Shown: positions 41,684 to 50,090 of the stretch, in pieces
Layout: the number at the start of each line of letters is the position of its first letter
Position numbering within the stretch: position 1 is the stretch's first letter
Origin: Kribbella sp. VKM Ac-2569
Lineage (GTDB): Bacteria > Actinomycetota > Actinomycetes > Propionibacteriales > Kribbellaceae
Assembly: GCF_004216905.1 (NCBI RefSeq)
Contig: NZ_SGXJ01000001.1
Coordinates: forward strand, 1,364,001-1,428,000
Reading direction: 5' to 3'
DNA length: 64,000 bases
Made by a program: the position numbers and the translations under genes
The notes under the pieces: model-generated
The model's input: the letters and a program-made list of their open reading frames with translations, nothing else
Databases searched by the model: none
What the model was told of the DNA's origin: nothing

Positions 41684-42766
41684 TCAGTTGGTGCGGAGCT
41701 TGGCGATCGCGTCCTCGTCCAGCTCGATGCCCAGACCGGGCAGGTCCCACGGCGTGATCTCGCCGTTCACCGGGACGAGCGGGTTCTTCCAGATCGGTAC
41801 GTCGTCGAGGATCGGGTTGTGCTCGATGTTGTACTCCTGCGGGTAGACGCAGGCCGGCGTACTGACCCAGACGTGTGCGTGGGCCGAGGTGCCGATCGTC
41901 TGCTGGGTGTTGTGCACCGTGATCGGCCTCGTGTAGGTGTCCGCGAGGACGGCGATCTTCTTCAGCTCGGTGATGCCGCCGCACTTGATCACGTCGGGCT
42001 GCAGGATGTCGACCTTGCCGGTCTGGATCAGGTCGCGGAACTGCCAGATGCTGTACTCCTGCTCGCCCGCGGCGATCGGGATGTCGACCGCGTCGGCAAG
42101 CCGTCCGTACGCCGCGTAGTCGTGAGCGGCGAGCGGTTCCTCGAAGTGCCACACGCCGAGGTCCTCCAGCGCGTGCGCCATCTTGACTGCCGTGTGTTCG
42201 TAGTACGCGTTGTTGACGTCGACCAGGATCGGGAAGTCGTCCCCGACGAGCTCCCGGACCGCGGTGACGGTCGCGATGGTCTGGTCGAAGCCGTCGTCGT
42301 GCATCCACGGCGTCGACGAGTGGATCTTGTAGCCGTGGAAGCCCTTCTCCTGAAAGGATTTCGCCCGCTCGGCCTCCTCCTGCGGGGTCATCCTGCGCGA
42401 CATCGAGCTCGCGTAGACCTTCGCGCTGGGGCGGTACTTGCCGCCGAGCAGCTTGTACACGGGCAGCCCGGCGGCCTTGCCGAGCAGGTCCCAGAGCGCG
42501 ATGTCGATACCGGCGATCGCGTTCAGCTGGACGCCGCCGGGACCGAGCTTGTACGGCTTGGTGTACATCCGGCGCCACAGCCGCTCGATGTCGGTCGCCT
42601 CCTCGCCGACCAGCAGCGGCGCCATGGCCTGCTCGACCACGCTGTGGCTGACGTGTGCGTTCATCGGGCTGATCTCGCCGACACCGACCAGGCCCTCGTC
42701 GGTGTGCACCTTCACGATGTGCAGCTTGTCGAGCAGGATGATGGACTCGATCCGGGTGATCCGCAT
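41684..42766 (-). CDS. Enolase-superfamily acid-sugar dehydratase
   Basis: 360 residues, mandelate racemase subgroup. GYKIHSSTP, ILVDVNNAYYEH (Asp), HFEEPLAAHD (Glu), AGEQEYS (Glu) and the late VHNTQQTIGTSAHAHV form the active-site set; the position of the usual Lys-x-Lys is K-I-H, which marks galactonate/D-gluconate-dehydratase-like members using His and Lys differently. It would convert a sugar acid to its 2-keto-3-deoxy form. The gene abuts the MalG permease (2-nt gap). Having two different members in one operon suggests two substrates or epimers. Confidence 0.9.
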   Translation of the reverse strand: MRITRIESIILLDKLHIVKVHTDEGLVGVGEISPMNAHVSHSVVEQAMAPLLVGEEATDIERLWRRMYTKPYKLGPGGVQLNAIAGIDIALWDLLGKAAGLPVYKLLGGKYRPSAKVYASSMSRRMTPQEEAERAKSFQEKGFHGYKIHSSTPWMHDDGFDQTIATVTAVRELVGDDFPILVDVNNAYYEHTAVKMAHALEDLGVWHFEEPLAAHDYAAYGRLADAVDIPIAAGEQEYSIWQFRDLIQTGKVDILQPDVIKCGGITELKKIAVLADTYTRPITVHNTQQTIGTSAHAHVWVSTPACVYPQEYNIEHNPILDDVPIWKNPLVPVNGEITPWDLPGLGIELDEDAIAKLRTN

Positions 42767-42768
42767 GA

Positions 42769-43623
42769 CTATCCTTTCAGGCCGGACATCGTGATGCCCT
42801 GGACGAAGTACTTCTGCGCCACCAGGAAGAGCAGCAGCGGCGGCAGGATGGTCAGCGTCGCGGCCGCCATCATCAGGTTGGTCTGGGTGAAGAACTCACC
42901 CTTGAACAGCGCGAGCGCGATCGGCATCGTCTGCAACCGCGTCGAGTTGAGGAAGATCAGCGGCCCGAACAGGTCGTTCCACGAGCCCATGAAGGTCAGC
43001 GCGCCGACCGCGGCCAGGGCCGGTTTCACCTGCGGCAGCATGATCCGCCAGAAGGTGCCGAAGATCGACGCGCCGTCGAGCTTGGCGGCCTCCTCGAGCT
43101 CGATCGGTACGCCGCGGAACGCCTGCCGGAGCAGGAACGTGCCGAACACCGGCGTCAGCACGTTCGGGACCCAGAGCGGGTAGTGGGTGTCGATCCACCC
43201 CATCTCGCGGAACAGCATGTATTGCGGGACGAGGTACACCATGCTCGGGATCATCGCCGTCGACAGCAGCAGCGCGAACGCGAGGTTCTTGAAGGCGAAG
43301 TTCAGCCGGGCGAACCCGTACCCGGCCATCGAGGCGAACACCAGCAGGAAGCCGACGTTCAGCGCGGCCAGCTTGCAGCTGTTCAGGAAGAACGGCAGCA
43401 GCCCGTGGCCGGCCTGCGAGTAGTTCGCCCACTGCGCCGTCGACGGAATGAACGTCGGCGGGCTCTTGAGTACCTCGTTCTCCGGTTTCAGCGAAGCGCT
43501 GACCATCCAGAGCAGCGGCATCGCGAAGACGGCCGCGAGCACGATCAGCACCGCGAAGATCACGACCCTGCGCGGAATGTGCCGTGGTGGGCGGTTGTAC
43601 ACCCTGATGGCTTCAGTTGTCAT
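42769..43623 (-). CDS. CUT1 ABC transporter permease, MalG/UgpE type
   Basis: 284 residues with six membrane segments. EEAAKLDGASIFGTFWRIMLP near residue 190 is the ATPase-contact loop, and QKYFVQGITMSGLKG ends the protein as in MalG homologues. It overlaps the upstream MalF-type gene by 11 nt, indicating tight coupling. Part of the importer of the sugar-acid operon. Confidence 0.94.
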   Translation of the reverse strand: MTTEAIRVYNRPPRHIPRRVVIFAVLIVLAAVFAMPLLWMVSASLKPENEVLKSPPTFIPSTAQWANYSQAGHGLLPFFLNSCKLAALNVGFLLVFASMAGYGFARLNFAFKNLAFALLLSTAMIPSMVYLVPQYMLFREMGWIDTHYPLWVPNVLTPVFGTFLLRQAFRGVPIELEEAAKLDGASIFGTFWRIMLPQVKPALAAVGALTFMGSWNDLFGPLIFLNSTRLQTMPIALALFKGEFFTQTNLMMAAATLTILPPLLLFLVAQKYFVQGITMSGLKG

Positions 43624-44566
43624 AGTGCACCCACCGCTTCTCCAGCCGCCACTGGACCGCCGTGACGACGCCGACGATGACGAACAGCACCCAGCCCATC
43701 GCCGAGGCGTACCCGAGCCGGCCGTGCCCGAACGCGGCCTCGTAGATGTGGAAGATGAACACCGAGGTGGCGTTGTTCGGGCCGCCCGACGTCATCACGT
43801 AGATGATTCCGAACACCTGGAACGAGGTGATGAACTGCGTGATCGTGAGGAAGAACAGGCTCGGGGTGAGCAACGGCACGACGACCGACCAGAACCGCCG
43901 CCACGCGGAGGCCCCGTCGACGGTCGCTGCCTCGAGCAACGACTGGTCGATGCTCTGCAGCCCGGCCAGCAGGATCACCATCGGATAGCCGACGCCCTGC
44001 CAGATCGCCACGATGATCACCGCGATCAACGCGGTCTTCGCGTCGGACAGCCAGGCCGGTCCGTGGATCCCGATCGTCTTCAGCGTCGAGTTGAACAGCC
44101 CGTTGTCCGGGTCGTACAGCCAGAACCACACGAACCCGATCGCGACCACGTTGGTCACCGCGGGCGAGTAGTACAGGGTCCGGAAGATCCCGATCCCCTT
44201 CACCTTCTGGTTGCACAGCACGGCCAGTGCGAGCCCGATGCCGATCGTCAGCACGACAACCGCCAGGGTGAAGATCACCGTGTTCTTCAGCGACGGCCAG
44301 AACGTGTCGTCGGCGGTGAACAGCTCCTTGTAGTTGTCCAGCCCGAGGAACGTCGGCTTGTTCAGGCCCGACCAGTTGGTCAGCGACACCACCAGGCTCG
44401 CCGCGACCGGGGCCAGCTGGAAGAACAGCACCCCGAGGATGACCGGGCCGACGAACAGCCAGCCGGCCAGGTTCTGCCGCTTGGGCTTCACCTTGGTGCG
44501 CCGCTTCGGCTTCGGGCGGTCCACGTCGGCTGGTGGTGACACGGTAGGAAGGACGGCATTGGTCAT
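43613..44566 (-). CDS. CUT1 ABC transporter permease, MalF/UgpA type
   Basis: 317 residues. A Lys/Arg-rich N-terminus (KPKRRTKVKPKRQN) precedes the first membrane segment. The EAA loop LEAATVDGASAWRRFWSVVVP lies near residue 215. The C-terminus EKRWVHYDN is typical. The gene starts 3 nt after the aldehyde dehydrogenase stop and runs into the MalG partner. No ATPase is present. Confidence 0.94.
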   Translation of the reverse strand: MTNAVLPTVSPPADVDRPKPKRRTKVKPKRQNLAGWLFVGPVILGVLFFQLAPVAASLVVSLTNWSGLNKPTFLGLDNYKELFTADDTFWPSLKNTVIFTLAVVVLTIGIGLALAVLCNQKVKGIGIFRTLYYSPAVTNVVAIGFVWFWLYDPDNGLFNSTLKTIGIHGPAWLSDAKTALIAVIIVAIWQGVGYPMVILLAGLQSIDQSLLEAATVDGASAWRRFWSVVVPLLTPSLFFLTITQFITSFQVFGIIYVMTSGGPNNATSVFIFHIYEAAFGHGRLGYASAMGWVLFVIVGVVTAVQWRLEKRWVHYDN

Positions 44567-44569
44567 CGG

Positions 44570-45997
44570 TCACACCTCGATCCCGATGTACTTCTCCTCC
44601 AGGAACTCGAGAATTCCCTCGGAGCTGCCTTCCCGGCCGAGGCCGGACTGCTTGGTACCGCCGAACGGTGCGGCCGGGTCGCTGAGTACGCCGCGGTTGA
44701 CGGCGACCATGCCGGCGTCCAGCCGCTGCGCCACGGACAGCGCCCGCGTCGGGTCGCCGTACACGTAGGCGATCAGGCCGTAGACAGTGTCGTTGGCCAT
44801 CCGCACCGCTTCGTCCACGTTGGTGAACTCGACGATCGCGGTCACCGGGCCGAAGATCTCGGTCTGGTTGATCTCGCTGCCGTGCTTCACGTCGGTGAGC
44901 ACGGTCGGCGGGTAGAACGCGCCGACCGCCGTCGGCTCGCCGCCGAGAGTCAAGGTGGCGCCCTCGCCGACGGCGCGGTCGACCAGCCCGGCGACCTTGT
45001 CGCGCTCCTCGGGTGAGACCAGCGCGCCGAGCTCGTTGCGGTGATCCTTGCCGGGTCCCATCGTGACGGACTTCATCGCCTGCGCGATCCGGCTGGTGAA
45101 GTCGTCGATCAGCGAGGAGTGCACGTAGAACCGATTGGCCGCCGTACAGGCCGAGCCGCCGTTGCGCATCTTCGCGACCATCGCGCCCTCCACCGCGGCG
45201 ACGACGTCCGCGCCGGGCAGCACGACGAACGGCGCGTTGCCGCCGAGCTCCATCGACGGGCTGATCACCTGGTCGGCCGCCTCGCGCAGCAGCAGCCGGC
45301 CGACCTCGGTCGACCCGGTGAAGGAGAGCTTGCGTACGGCGGGGTGGTGCAGCATCGCCCGTACAGCAGGGCCGGCGTGCACCGGGGTGACCAGGTTGAC
45401 CACACCCGCCGGTACGCCGACCCGGTGCAGGACCTCGACGACGTACGCCGCGGTGAGCGGGGTCTGGCCGGCGGGTTTGAGGACAACCGAGCAACCGGCC
45501 GCCAGCGCGGGCGCGATCTTGCGGGTCGCCATCGCGGCCGGGAAGTTCCACGGCGTGACCAGGATCGAGACCCCGATCGGCTCCCGGCGGACGACGATCG
45601 TCTTGTCACCGGACGGCGAGAGCCGGAAGTCGCCGCCGATCCGGACCGCCTCCTCGGCGAACCAGCGGAAGAACTCGGCCGCGTACGCCGCCTCGCCGAG
45701 CGCGTCGGCGTACGCCTTGCCGTTCTCGGCGGTGATGAGCGCCGCGAAGGTCTCGCGCTCGGCGGTGAGGATCTCGAAGCAGGCGCGCAGCAGCTCGGAG
45801 CGCTGCCGTGGTGGTGTCGCGGCCCAGCCGGCCAGTGCGTCGGCGGCCGCGTCGACCGCATCCAGGCAGTCGGCCTCGGTCGCGGCGGCGAACTGGGCCA
45901 GCTCGGAGCCGTCGGCGGGGTCGTGGACGGGGAATCGACGTCCGTCGGATGCCGGTCGCCATTGTCCGTCGATGAACAGGTCGTGCGGAGAAGTCAT
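44570..45997 (-). CDS. NAD(P)-dependent aldehyde dehydrogenase (semialdehyde type)
   Basis: 475 residues of the ALDH superfamily. Substrate entry and cofactor region VTPWNFPAAMATRKIAPALAAG, catalytic Glu in MELGGNAPFVV, and catalytic Cys in NGGSACTAANRFYV are all present, in the pattern of succinate-semialdehyde or 2-oxoglutarate-semialdehyde dehydrogenases. In a sugar-acid operon the latter (oxidation of 2-oxoglutarate semialdehyde to 2-oxoglutarate) or glycolaldehyde/lactaldehyde oxidation is plausible. GGAG lies 8 nt before the ATG. Exact substrate unproven. Confidence 0.92.
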   Translation of the reverse strand: MTSPHDLFIDGQWRPASDGRRFPVHDPADGSELAQFAAATEADCLDAVDAAADALAGWAATPPRQRSELLRACFEILTAERETFAALITAENGKAYADALGEAAYAAEFFRWFAEEAVRIGGDFRLSPSGDKTIVVRREPIGVSILVTPWNFPAAMATRKIAPALAAGCSVVLKPAGQTPLTAAYVVEVLHRVGVPAGVVNLVTPVHAGPAVRAMLHHPAVRKLSFTGSTEVGRLLLREAADQVISPSMELGGNAPFVVLPGADVVAAVEGAMVAKMRNGGSACTAANRFYVHSSLIDDFTSRIAQAMKSVTMGPGKDHRNELGALVSPEERDKVAGLVDRAVGEGATLTLGGEPTAVGAFYPPTVLTDVKHGSEINQTEIFGPVTAIVEFTNVDEAVRMANDTVYGLIAYVYGDPTRALSVAQRLDAGMVAVNRGVLSDPAAPFGGTKQSGLGREGSSEGILEFLEEKYIGIEV

Positions 45998-46020
45998 CTG
46001 CTGGCTCCAAATGGCCGGTC

Positions 46021-47250
46021 TCAGAAGGGGTTGCCGCGGTCGCCGGCGTACGCGGCCCGGGTGATCTCGAGCAGCGCCGCGGTGTCGAGCGGACGCGGGT
46101 TGTTGTCGACCAGGCGGGCGGACCGCATACCCATCTCGGCGACGTACGGGAGCTGATCCTCGGTGAGGCCGAGCTCTTTGAGCGTGGGTGGGATGCCGAT
46201 CCGGTCGAGCAGCGCCTCGACGGCCTCGAGCCCCTCGAGCGCCTGGGCCTCGCGGCTGTCGGCGGCCGGCTTGCCGAAGATCGTGGCGATCTCGGCGAAC
46301 TCGTCGATCCGGGCCGGGGCGTTGTAGCGCATCACGTACGGGAGCAGGACGCCGACGCCGACGCCGTGAGGGGTGTGGGTCAGCGCGCCGAGCGGGTACT
46401 GCAGGGCATGGGCGGCCGCCGTGCCGGCGACGCCCAGCGCGTAACCGCCGGCGTTGGCGGCGAGCATCACATCGGAGCGCGCCTGCCGGTCGGTCGGGTT
46501 CTCGAACGCTGCCGGGAGCGCGCGCTGCAGCAACTCGAGGCCCCAGCGACCGTAGAAGTCGCTGATCACGTTCTTGCCGATGAAGACCCGGCCCTCGGCG
46601 ATCGCGGTCGCGGGCCGCTGGATCGCGGTGAACGACTCGACCAGGTGCGAGACGGCATCGGCGCCGGCACTCGCGGTCAGGCTCGGCGGGCAGGTGTAGG
46701 TGAGCTCGGGGTCGCAGATCGCGACGGCCGGGACCAGGTGTAGCGAGGAGATCCCGGCCTTGAGCTCGCGGCGGCTGTCGCTGAGGACGCAGACCGGTGT
46801 CACCTCGGAGCCGGTGCCGCCGGTGGTCGGCACGGCGATGACCGGCAGCACAGGCCCGGGTACGGCGTTCTCCCCGTAGTACTGGTCGATCGGGCCGCCG
46901 TGGGTCAGCAGCAGCGCCTCGGCCTTGGCGAGGTCCAGGCAGCTGCCGCCGCCGATACCGATCACGACGTCGATCCCGACGTCCTCCATCGCGTCGTAGC
47001 ACGCGTCGATGTCGGCCATCGGCAGCTCGGGAGCGGTGTCGCTCCAGACGTGCACGGTGAGGCCGTGGTCTTCGAGGTCGGCGCGCAGACCGGCGAACTC
47101 GGGTGACTCGGCGAGGCGCTGGTCGGTGCAGACCAGCGCGGTACTGCCGTGGGCGGCGGCATGCAGGCCGAGCAGCGAGCGCTGGCCGGCCCCGAAGACA
47201 ACCGTGCGGGGTGCCCGCTGCACGCCGAAGCCGGCGGCGGTCATGATCAT
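46021..47250 (-). CDS. Iron-containing (group III) alcohol dehydrogenase
   Basis: 409 residues. VIGIGGGSCLDLAKAEAL is the NAD-binding glycine motif, and the metal ligands are in GADAVSHLVES and LTHTPHGVG, with a further His in HALQYP. The family reduces aldehydes or oxidises small diols such as lactaldehyde/propanediol. Two ATG codons (47250, 47244) are possible; AAGGAC upstream suits the first. Next to an aldehyde dehydrogenase it may remove or recycle a short aldehyde released from the cleaved keto-deoxy sugar acid. Confidence 0.92.
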   Translation of the reverse strand: MIMTAAGFGVQRAPRTVVFGAGQRSLLGLHAAAHGSTALVCTDQRLAESPEFAGLRADLEDHGLTVHVWSDTAPELPMADIDACYDAMEDVGIDVVIGIGGGSCLDLAKAEALLLTHGGPIDQYYGENAVPGPVLPVIAVPTTGGTGSEVTPVCVLSDSRRELKAGISSLHLVPAVAICDPELTYTCPPSLTASAGADAVSHLVESFTAIQRPATAIAEGRVFIGKNVISDFYGRWGLELLQRALPAAFENPTDRQARSDVMLAANAGGYALGVAGTAAAHALQYPLGALTHTPHGVGVGVLLPYVMRYNAPARIDEFAEIATIFGKPAADSREAQALEGLEAVEALLDRIGIPPTLKELGLTEDQLPYVAEMGMRSARLVDNNPRPLDTAALLEITRAAYAGDRGNPF

Positions 47251-47280
47251 AGGGTGGTCCTTGTCCGGTCGAGGGCGGGA

Positions 47281-48309
47281 TCAATCGGCCAGGACTGCTT
47301 CCCGCGCCGTGTCGAGAGCGGTGAGCTCGCGCCACAGGCTGTCGGCAATCTCGATGCCTTGAGCAACAGAGTTCTGGTAGCGGTCGCGGGCGCCGTCGCC
47401 CGGGACCGCGACGGGTGTGTCCGGGTCCGCGGGCCGGCTGCGGCGTACCTGGTCCAGGTACTCCGACGCCTCTGCGACACGGTGCCGGCCGCCGCCGAGC
47501 AGGATGAACAGGTCACCCTTGTTGCTCGGGTGGTGGTCGTCGAGGGTGCCGCCGACGTCCGTGCCGTAGGCCGCGCCGGTCAGGAACGTGACCATCGCAC
47601 CCAGGCCGAGCCCGAGGCCGTAGCCCTTCGCTCCCCCGAACGGCGCGATCGAGCCGTTCTTCGCGGCGCACGGATCGACGGTTTCGTTGCCCTCGGCGTC
47701 CAGCGCCCAGCCGGGCTCCAGCGGTACGCCGCGGATCGCGTGGTCGTGGACCTTGCCCATCGAGATCTTCGACGTGGCCATGTCCAGCACCAGCGGCGCC
47801 GGCCTGGCCGGGACCGCGAGCGCGAGCGGGTTGGTGCCGACCATCGCCTCGGTACCGCCCCACGGGTGCACGAGCGCCTCGCTCGTGGTCATCCCGAGGC
47901 AGGCGAGCCCGCGGTCGGCCATCCGGGCGGCGTAGTACCCGAGCATGCCGAGGTGGTTGTTGTTGGTGATCGCGCAGACCGCGACGCCGAACTGCTCGGC
48001 CCGGGGTGCGATCGCGTCCAGCGCGCGCAGGGCGACGACCGGGCCGAGGCCCTGCTCGCCGTCCACGCTCAGGTAGCAGGGGCTCTGCCACTCGTGCCGG
48101 CCGGTGCTGGTCGGGCTCGCCGTACCGTTTCCCAGGCGGCGGAGCAGGCGCGGCAGCCGGAGCAGACCGTGCGACGGGAGCCCTTTGGCCTCGGCGACGA
48201 CCAGGAGCTCAGCTTGTTCGGCGGCGGCCGGGGCGGGCACACCTGCGGTGATCAGGAGACGTTCGGCCAGTGCTTGGGCCGTGAGCAGATCTGTGTGCAC
48301 GTCGACCAT
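47281..48309 (-). CDS. Malate/L-lactate dehydrogenase family (Ldh2) NAD(P) oxidoreductase
   Basis: 342 residues. The family pattern is visible in LPSHGLLRLPRLLRR (catalytic His region), CAITNNNHLGMLGYYAARMADRG, LDMATSKISMGKV and FGGAKGYGLGLGLG. Ldh2 members reduce or oxidise 2-keto/2-hydroxy acids such as malate, sulfolactate, ureidoglycolate or 2,3-diketogulonate. As the first gene of the operon it may oxidise an incoming hydroxy acid. It is divergent from the FCD-type GntR gene across the ATACGA repeats. Confidence 0.9.
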   Translation of the reverse strand: MVDVHTDLLTAQALAERLLITAGVPAPAAAEQAELLVVAEAKGLPSHGLLRLPRLLRRLGNGTASPTSTGRHEWQSPCYLSVDGEQGLGPVVALRALDAIAPRAEQFGVAVCAITNNNHLGMLGYYAARMADRGLACLGMTTSEALVHPWGGTEAMVGTNPLALAVPARPAPLVLDMATSKISMGKVHDHAIRGVPLEPGWALDAEGNETVDPCAAKNGSIAPFGGAKGYGLGLGLGAMVTFLTGAAYGTDVGGTLDDHHPSNKGDLFILLGGGRHRVAEASEYLDQVRRSRPADPDTPVAVPGDGARDRYQNSVAQGIEIADSLWRELTALDTAREAVLAD

Positions 48310-48323
48310 CCCAGAGGTGGTGC

Positions 48324-48399
48324 ATTCGTATACAGCGCTCGATTTCTTGGGAGGTTAGATCAGATCGGATACGATTTGCAATGGTCTGAGAATACGAAT
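48324..48399. promoter_or_regulatory. ATACGA(A) repeats between Ldh2 operon and GntR gene
   Basis: ATTCGTAT at 48324-48331 is the exact reverse complement of ATACGAAT at 48392-48399, and a third copy ATACGA lies at 48369-48374. They sit in the 122-nt divergent promoter, 15 nt before the Ldh2 start and 33 nt before the GntR start. FadR/FCD regulators typically bind short palindromes of this type, so these are candidate half-operators for the GntR at 48432. Confidence 0.5.
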
Positions 48400-48431
48400 C
48401 CACAAGATTCTGCCGACTGGATGGACAACAG

Positions 48432-49142
48432 ATGAGCCAGCGCCGCACGGAGCGTCCCGGGAAGGCCCGGATGAGTGATGTCGTCTACGAGCGGCTGCAG
48501 GGATTCCTGCTGGACGGGGAGATCCAGCCGGGTGAGCGGATCCGGGTGGACGAACTGGCCCGCCGGCTCGGAGTGTCGCAGACCCCGGTCCGCGAGTCGC
48601 TGAACCGGCTGGAGGCGGAAGATCTGGTCACCAAGACACATCTGATCGGATATTCCGCGACCCCGAAGCTGACACCGGAGCGGTTCGAGGACCTCTTCGA
48701 GGCGCGCTTCCTGATCGAGCCGTATTGCTCGGGCCTCGCGGCCGGCCGGCACCGCGGCGGCGAGGCGGAGCGGATCGCCGCCATCGCCGCCGAGATGCGC
48801 ACCCGGTACCAGGCGGGCACGATGTCGTACGCCGCGTTCGCGCGGGCCGACGCGGAGTTCCACGAGGCGGTGCTCGCCGCGACCGGGAACAGCTACTTCG
48901 GCGAGATCTTCGCGAAGCTGCACTGCCACCTGCAGCTCTTCCGGCTGCTGCGCGACAGCAGGGTCACCGAGGACGCGCTCGACGAGCACGACCAGATCGT
49001 GACCGCTATCCGCCAGCGCTCGCAGGAGTCCGCGACCGACGCGATGCGCGCACACCTCACCGCGTCACGGACGCGGCTCCGCACCGCGTTCGCCTCGCCC
49101 CCCGAGGAGGCAACCGCCTCAGCGTCCGGAGCCGGAGACTGA
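48432..49142 (+). CDS. GntR-family regulator with FCD domain
   Basis: 236 residues. The winged helix spans about residues 12-75 (DVVYERLQGFLLDGEIQPGE, ELARRLGVSQTPVRESLNRL). The C-terminal all-helical FCD domain has the metal-ligand pattern in DAEFHEAVLAATGN and HDQIVTAIRQR. FCD regulators often respond to sugar acids or hydroxy acids, in keeping with the divergent sugar-acid operon it faces. There is no recognisable Shine-Dalgarno beyond a weak purine run, so the start is by family length. Confidence 0.93.
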   Translation: MSQRRTERPGKARMSDVVYERLQGFLLDGEIQPGERIRVDELARRLGVSQTPVRESLNRLEAEDLVTKTHLIGYSATPKLTPERFEDLFEARFLIEPYCSGLAAGRHRGGEAERIAAIAAEMRTRYQAGTMSYAAFARADAEFHEAVLAATGNSYFGEIFAKLHCHLQLFRLLRDSRVTEDALDEHDQIVTAIRQRSQESATDAMRAHLTASRTRLRTAFASPPEEATASASGAGD

Positions 49143-49173
49143 CAGCGGGTGGTTCCTCGGCTGCCTGCCGGAT

Positions 49174-49929
49174 TCAGACCGTTGTCACGCGGACTCCGGT
49201 TCGGCGGAGGGCGTCCAGCTGGTCAGGCTGGGCGCCTCGGTCGGTGATGATGTCCGTGACGCCGGAGAGCAGGCTGATGCGGGCGAAGGTCACCCGGCCG
49301 ATCTTCGAGCTGTCGGCGATCACGACGCTGCGGCGAGCCCGGCGCAGGAACGCCAGGTCAGTCTGTGCCTCCATCTCGTCGTACGTCGTGCAGCCTTCTT
49401 CCGGCGTCAGGCCGTCCACGCCGATGAAGGCGATGTCGAGGTGGTACTTGGCGAGCATCGCCTCCGCGGCCGGGCCGACCAGCTCGTAGGTCGAACGCGC
49501 AATACCGCCGATCAGGACGAGCCGGATCCCGGCGTGGCCGACGAGCTCGGACGCGATGTTGATCGCGTTCGTCACGACGGTGATCCCGCGCCGCTGGGCC
49601 AGGGCGCGGGACAGCTCGAGGGCGGTGGTGCCGCCGGTCATGCCGACGACCGCGCCGTCCTCGACCAGCGCGGCGGCCGCCCTGCCGATGCCGCGCTTCT
49701 CCAGCTGCCGCATCGCAGCCTTCACGCGGGTCGGCTTCTCGTCGCCCGTTTCGTTGGACACCGCTCCGCCATGGGTGCGAACCAGCAGCTGGTTGCGGCT
49801 GAGCGCCTGGAGATCGCGGCGAATGGTCGCGCCGGAGACACCGAGCGCCGCAGCCAGCGCGGCGACGTCCACCGTGCCTTGCCGGCCGACCTGATCGAGG
49901 ATCTCGCTCAACCGCTCCGACTTCCGCAC
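49174..49929 (-). CDS. DeoR-family transcriptional regulator
   Basis: 251 residues from GTG 49929 (GTG 49953 is in frame and possible). The N-terminal helix-turn-helix is GTVDVAALAAALGVSGATIRRDL, then RTHGGAVSNE leads into the DeoRC sensor domain, which has VGMTGGTTALELSRAL, NAINIASELV and ADSSKIGRVTFARI. These domains bind phosphorylated sugars. It is divergent from the amino-sugar transporter operon and a second DeoR closes that operon at 57464. The region between holds a 7-bp inverted repeat and several TGCGCA/TGCGCG boxes. Confidence 0.92.
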   Translation of the reverse strand: MRKSERLSEILDQVGRQGTVDVAALAAALGVSGATIRRDLQALSRNQLLVRTHGGAVSNETGDEKPTRVKAAMRQLEKRGIGRAAAALVEDGAVVGMTGGTTALELSRALAQRRGITVVTNAINIASELVGHAGIRLVLIGGIARSTYELVGPAAEAMLAKYHLDIAFIGVDGLTPEEGCTTYDEMEAQTDLAFLRRARRSVVIADSSKIGRVTFARISLLSGVTDIITDRGAQPDQLDALRRTGVRVTTV

Positions 49930-49946
49930 AGCGGCACTGTACAAGA

Positions 49947-50073
49947 TGCGCACGAACTGCGCGTTTGCTCAAGTTCCTGCGCGTGTATACGAAATCCTTG
50001 ACCGTTAGTTTTCTTTCGAACTAACTTCGCATCACATTCGCGCACGGATCAGTGCGCAACTGCGCATCGCGCA
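49947..50073. promoter_or_regulatory. Cluster of TGCGCA/TGCGCG boxes and an inverted repeat
   Basis: Seven TGCGC(A/G) boxes (either strand) occur at 49947, 49958, 49978, 50039, 50053, 50061 and 50068. Between them lies GTTAGTT (50004-50010) facing AACTAAC (50019-50025), a perfect 7-bp inverted repeat with an 8-bp spacer. All sit in the divergent promoter of the DeoR gene and the transporter operon. Either element could be a DeoR operator. Confidence 0.5.
49998..50027 (+). promoter_or_regulatory. Candidate sigma-70-type promoter for the GH4 operon
   Basis: TTGACC (49998-50003) and TAACTT (50022-50027) are spaced by 18 bp. The inverted repeat GTTAGTT/AACTAAC lies between the two boxes, where a bound repressor would block polymerase. 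Position is 64 nt upstream of the binding-protein ATG. Confidence 0.45.
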
Positions 50074-50090
50074 AGACCCTTGGAGCAAGC

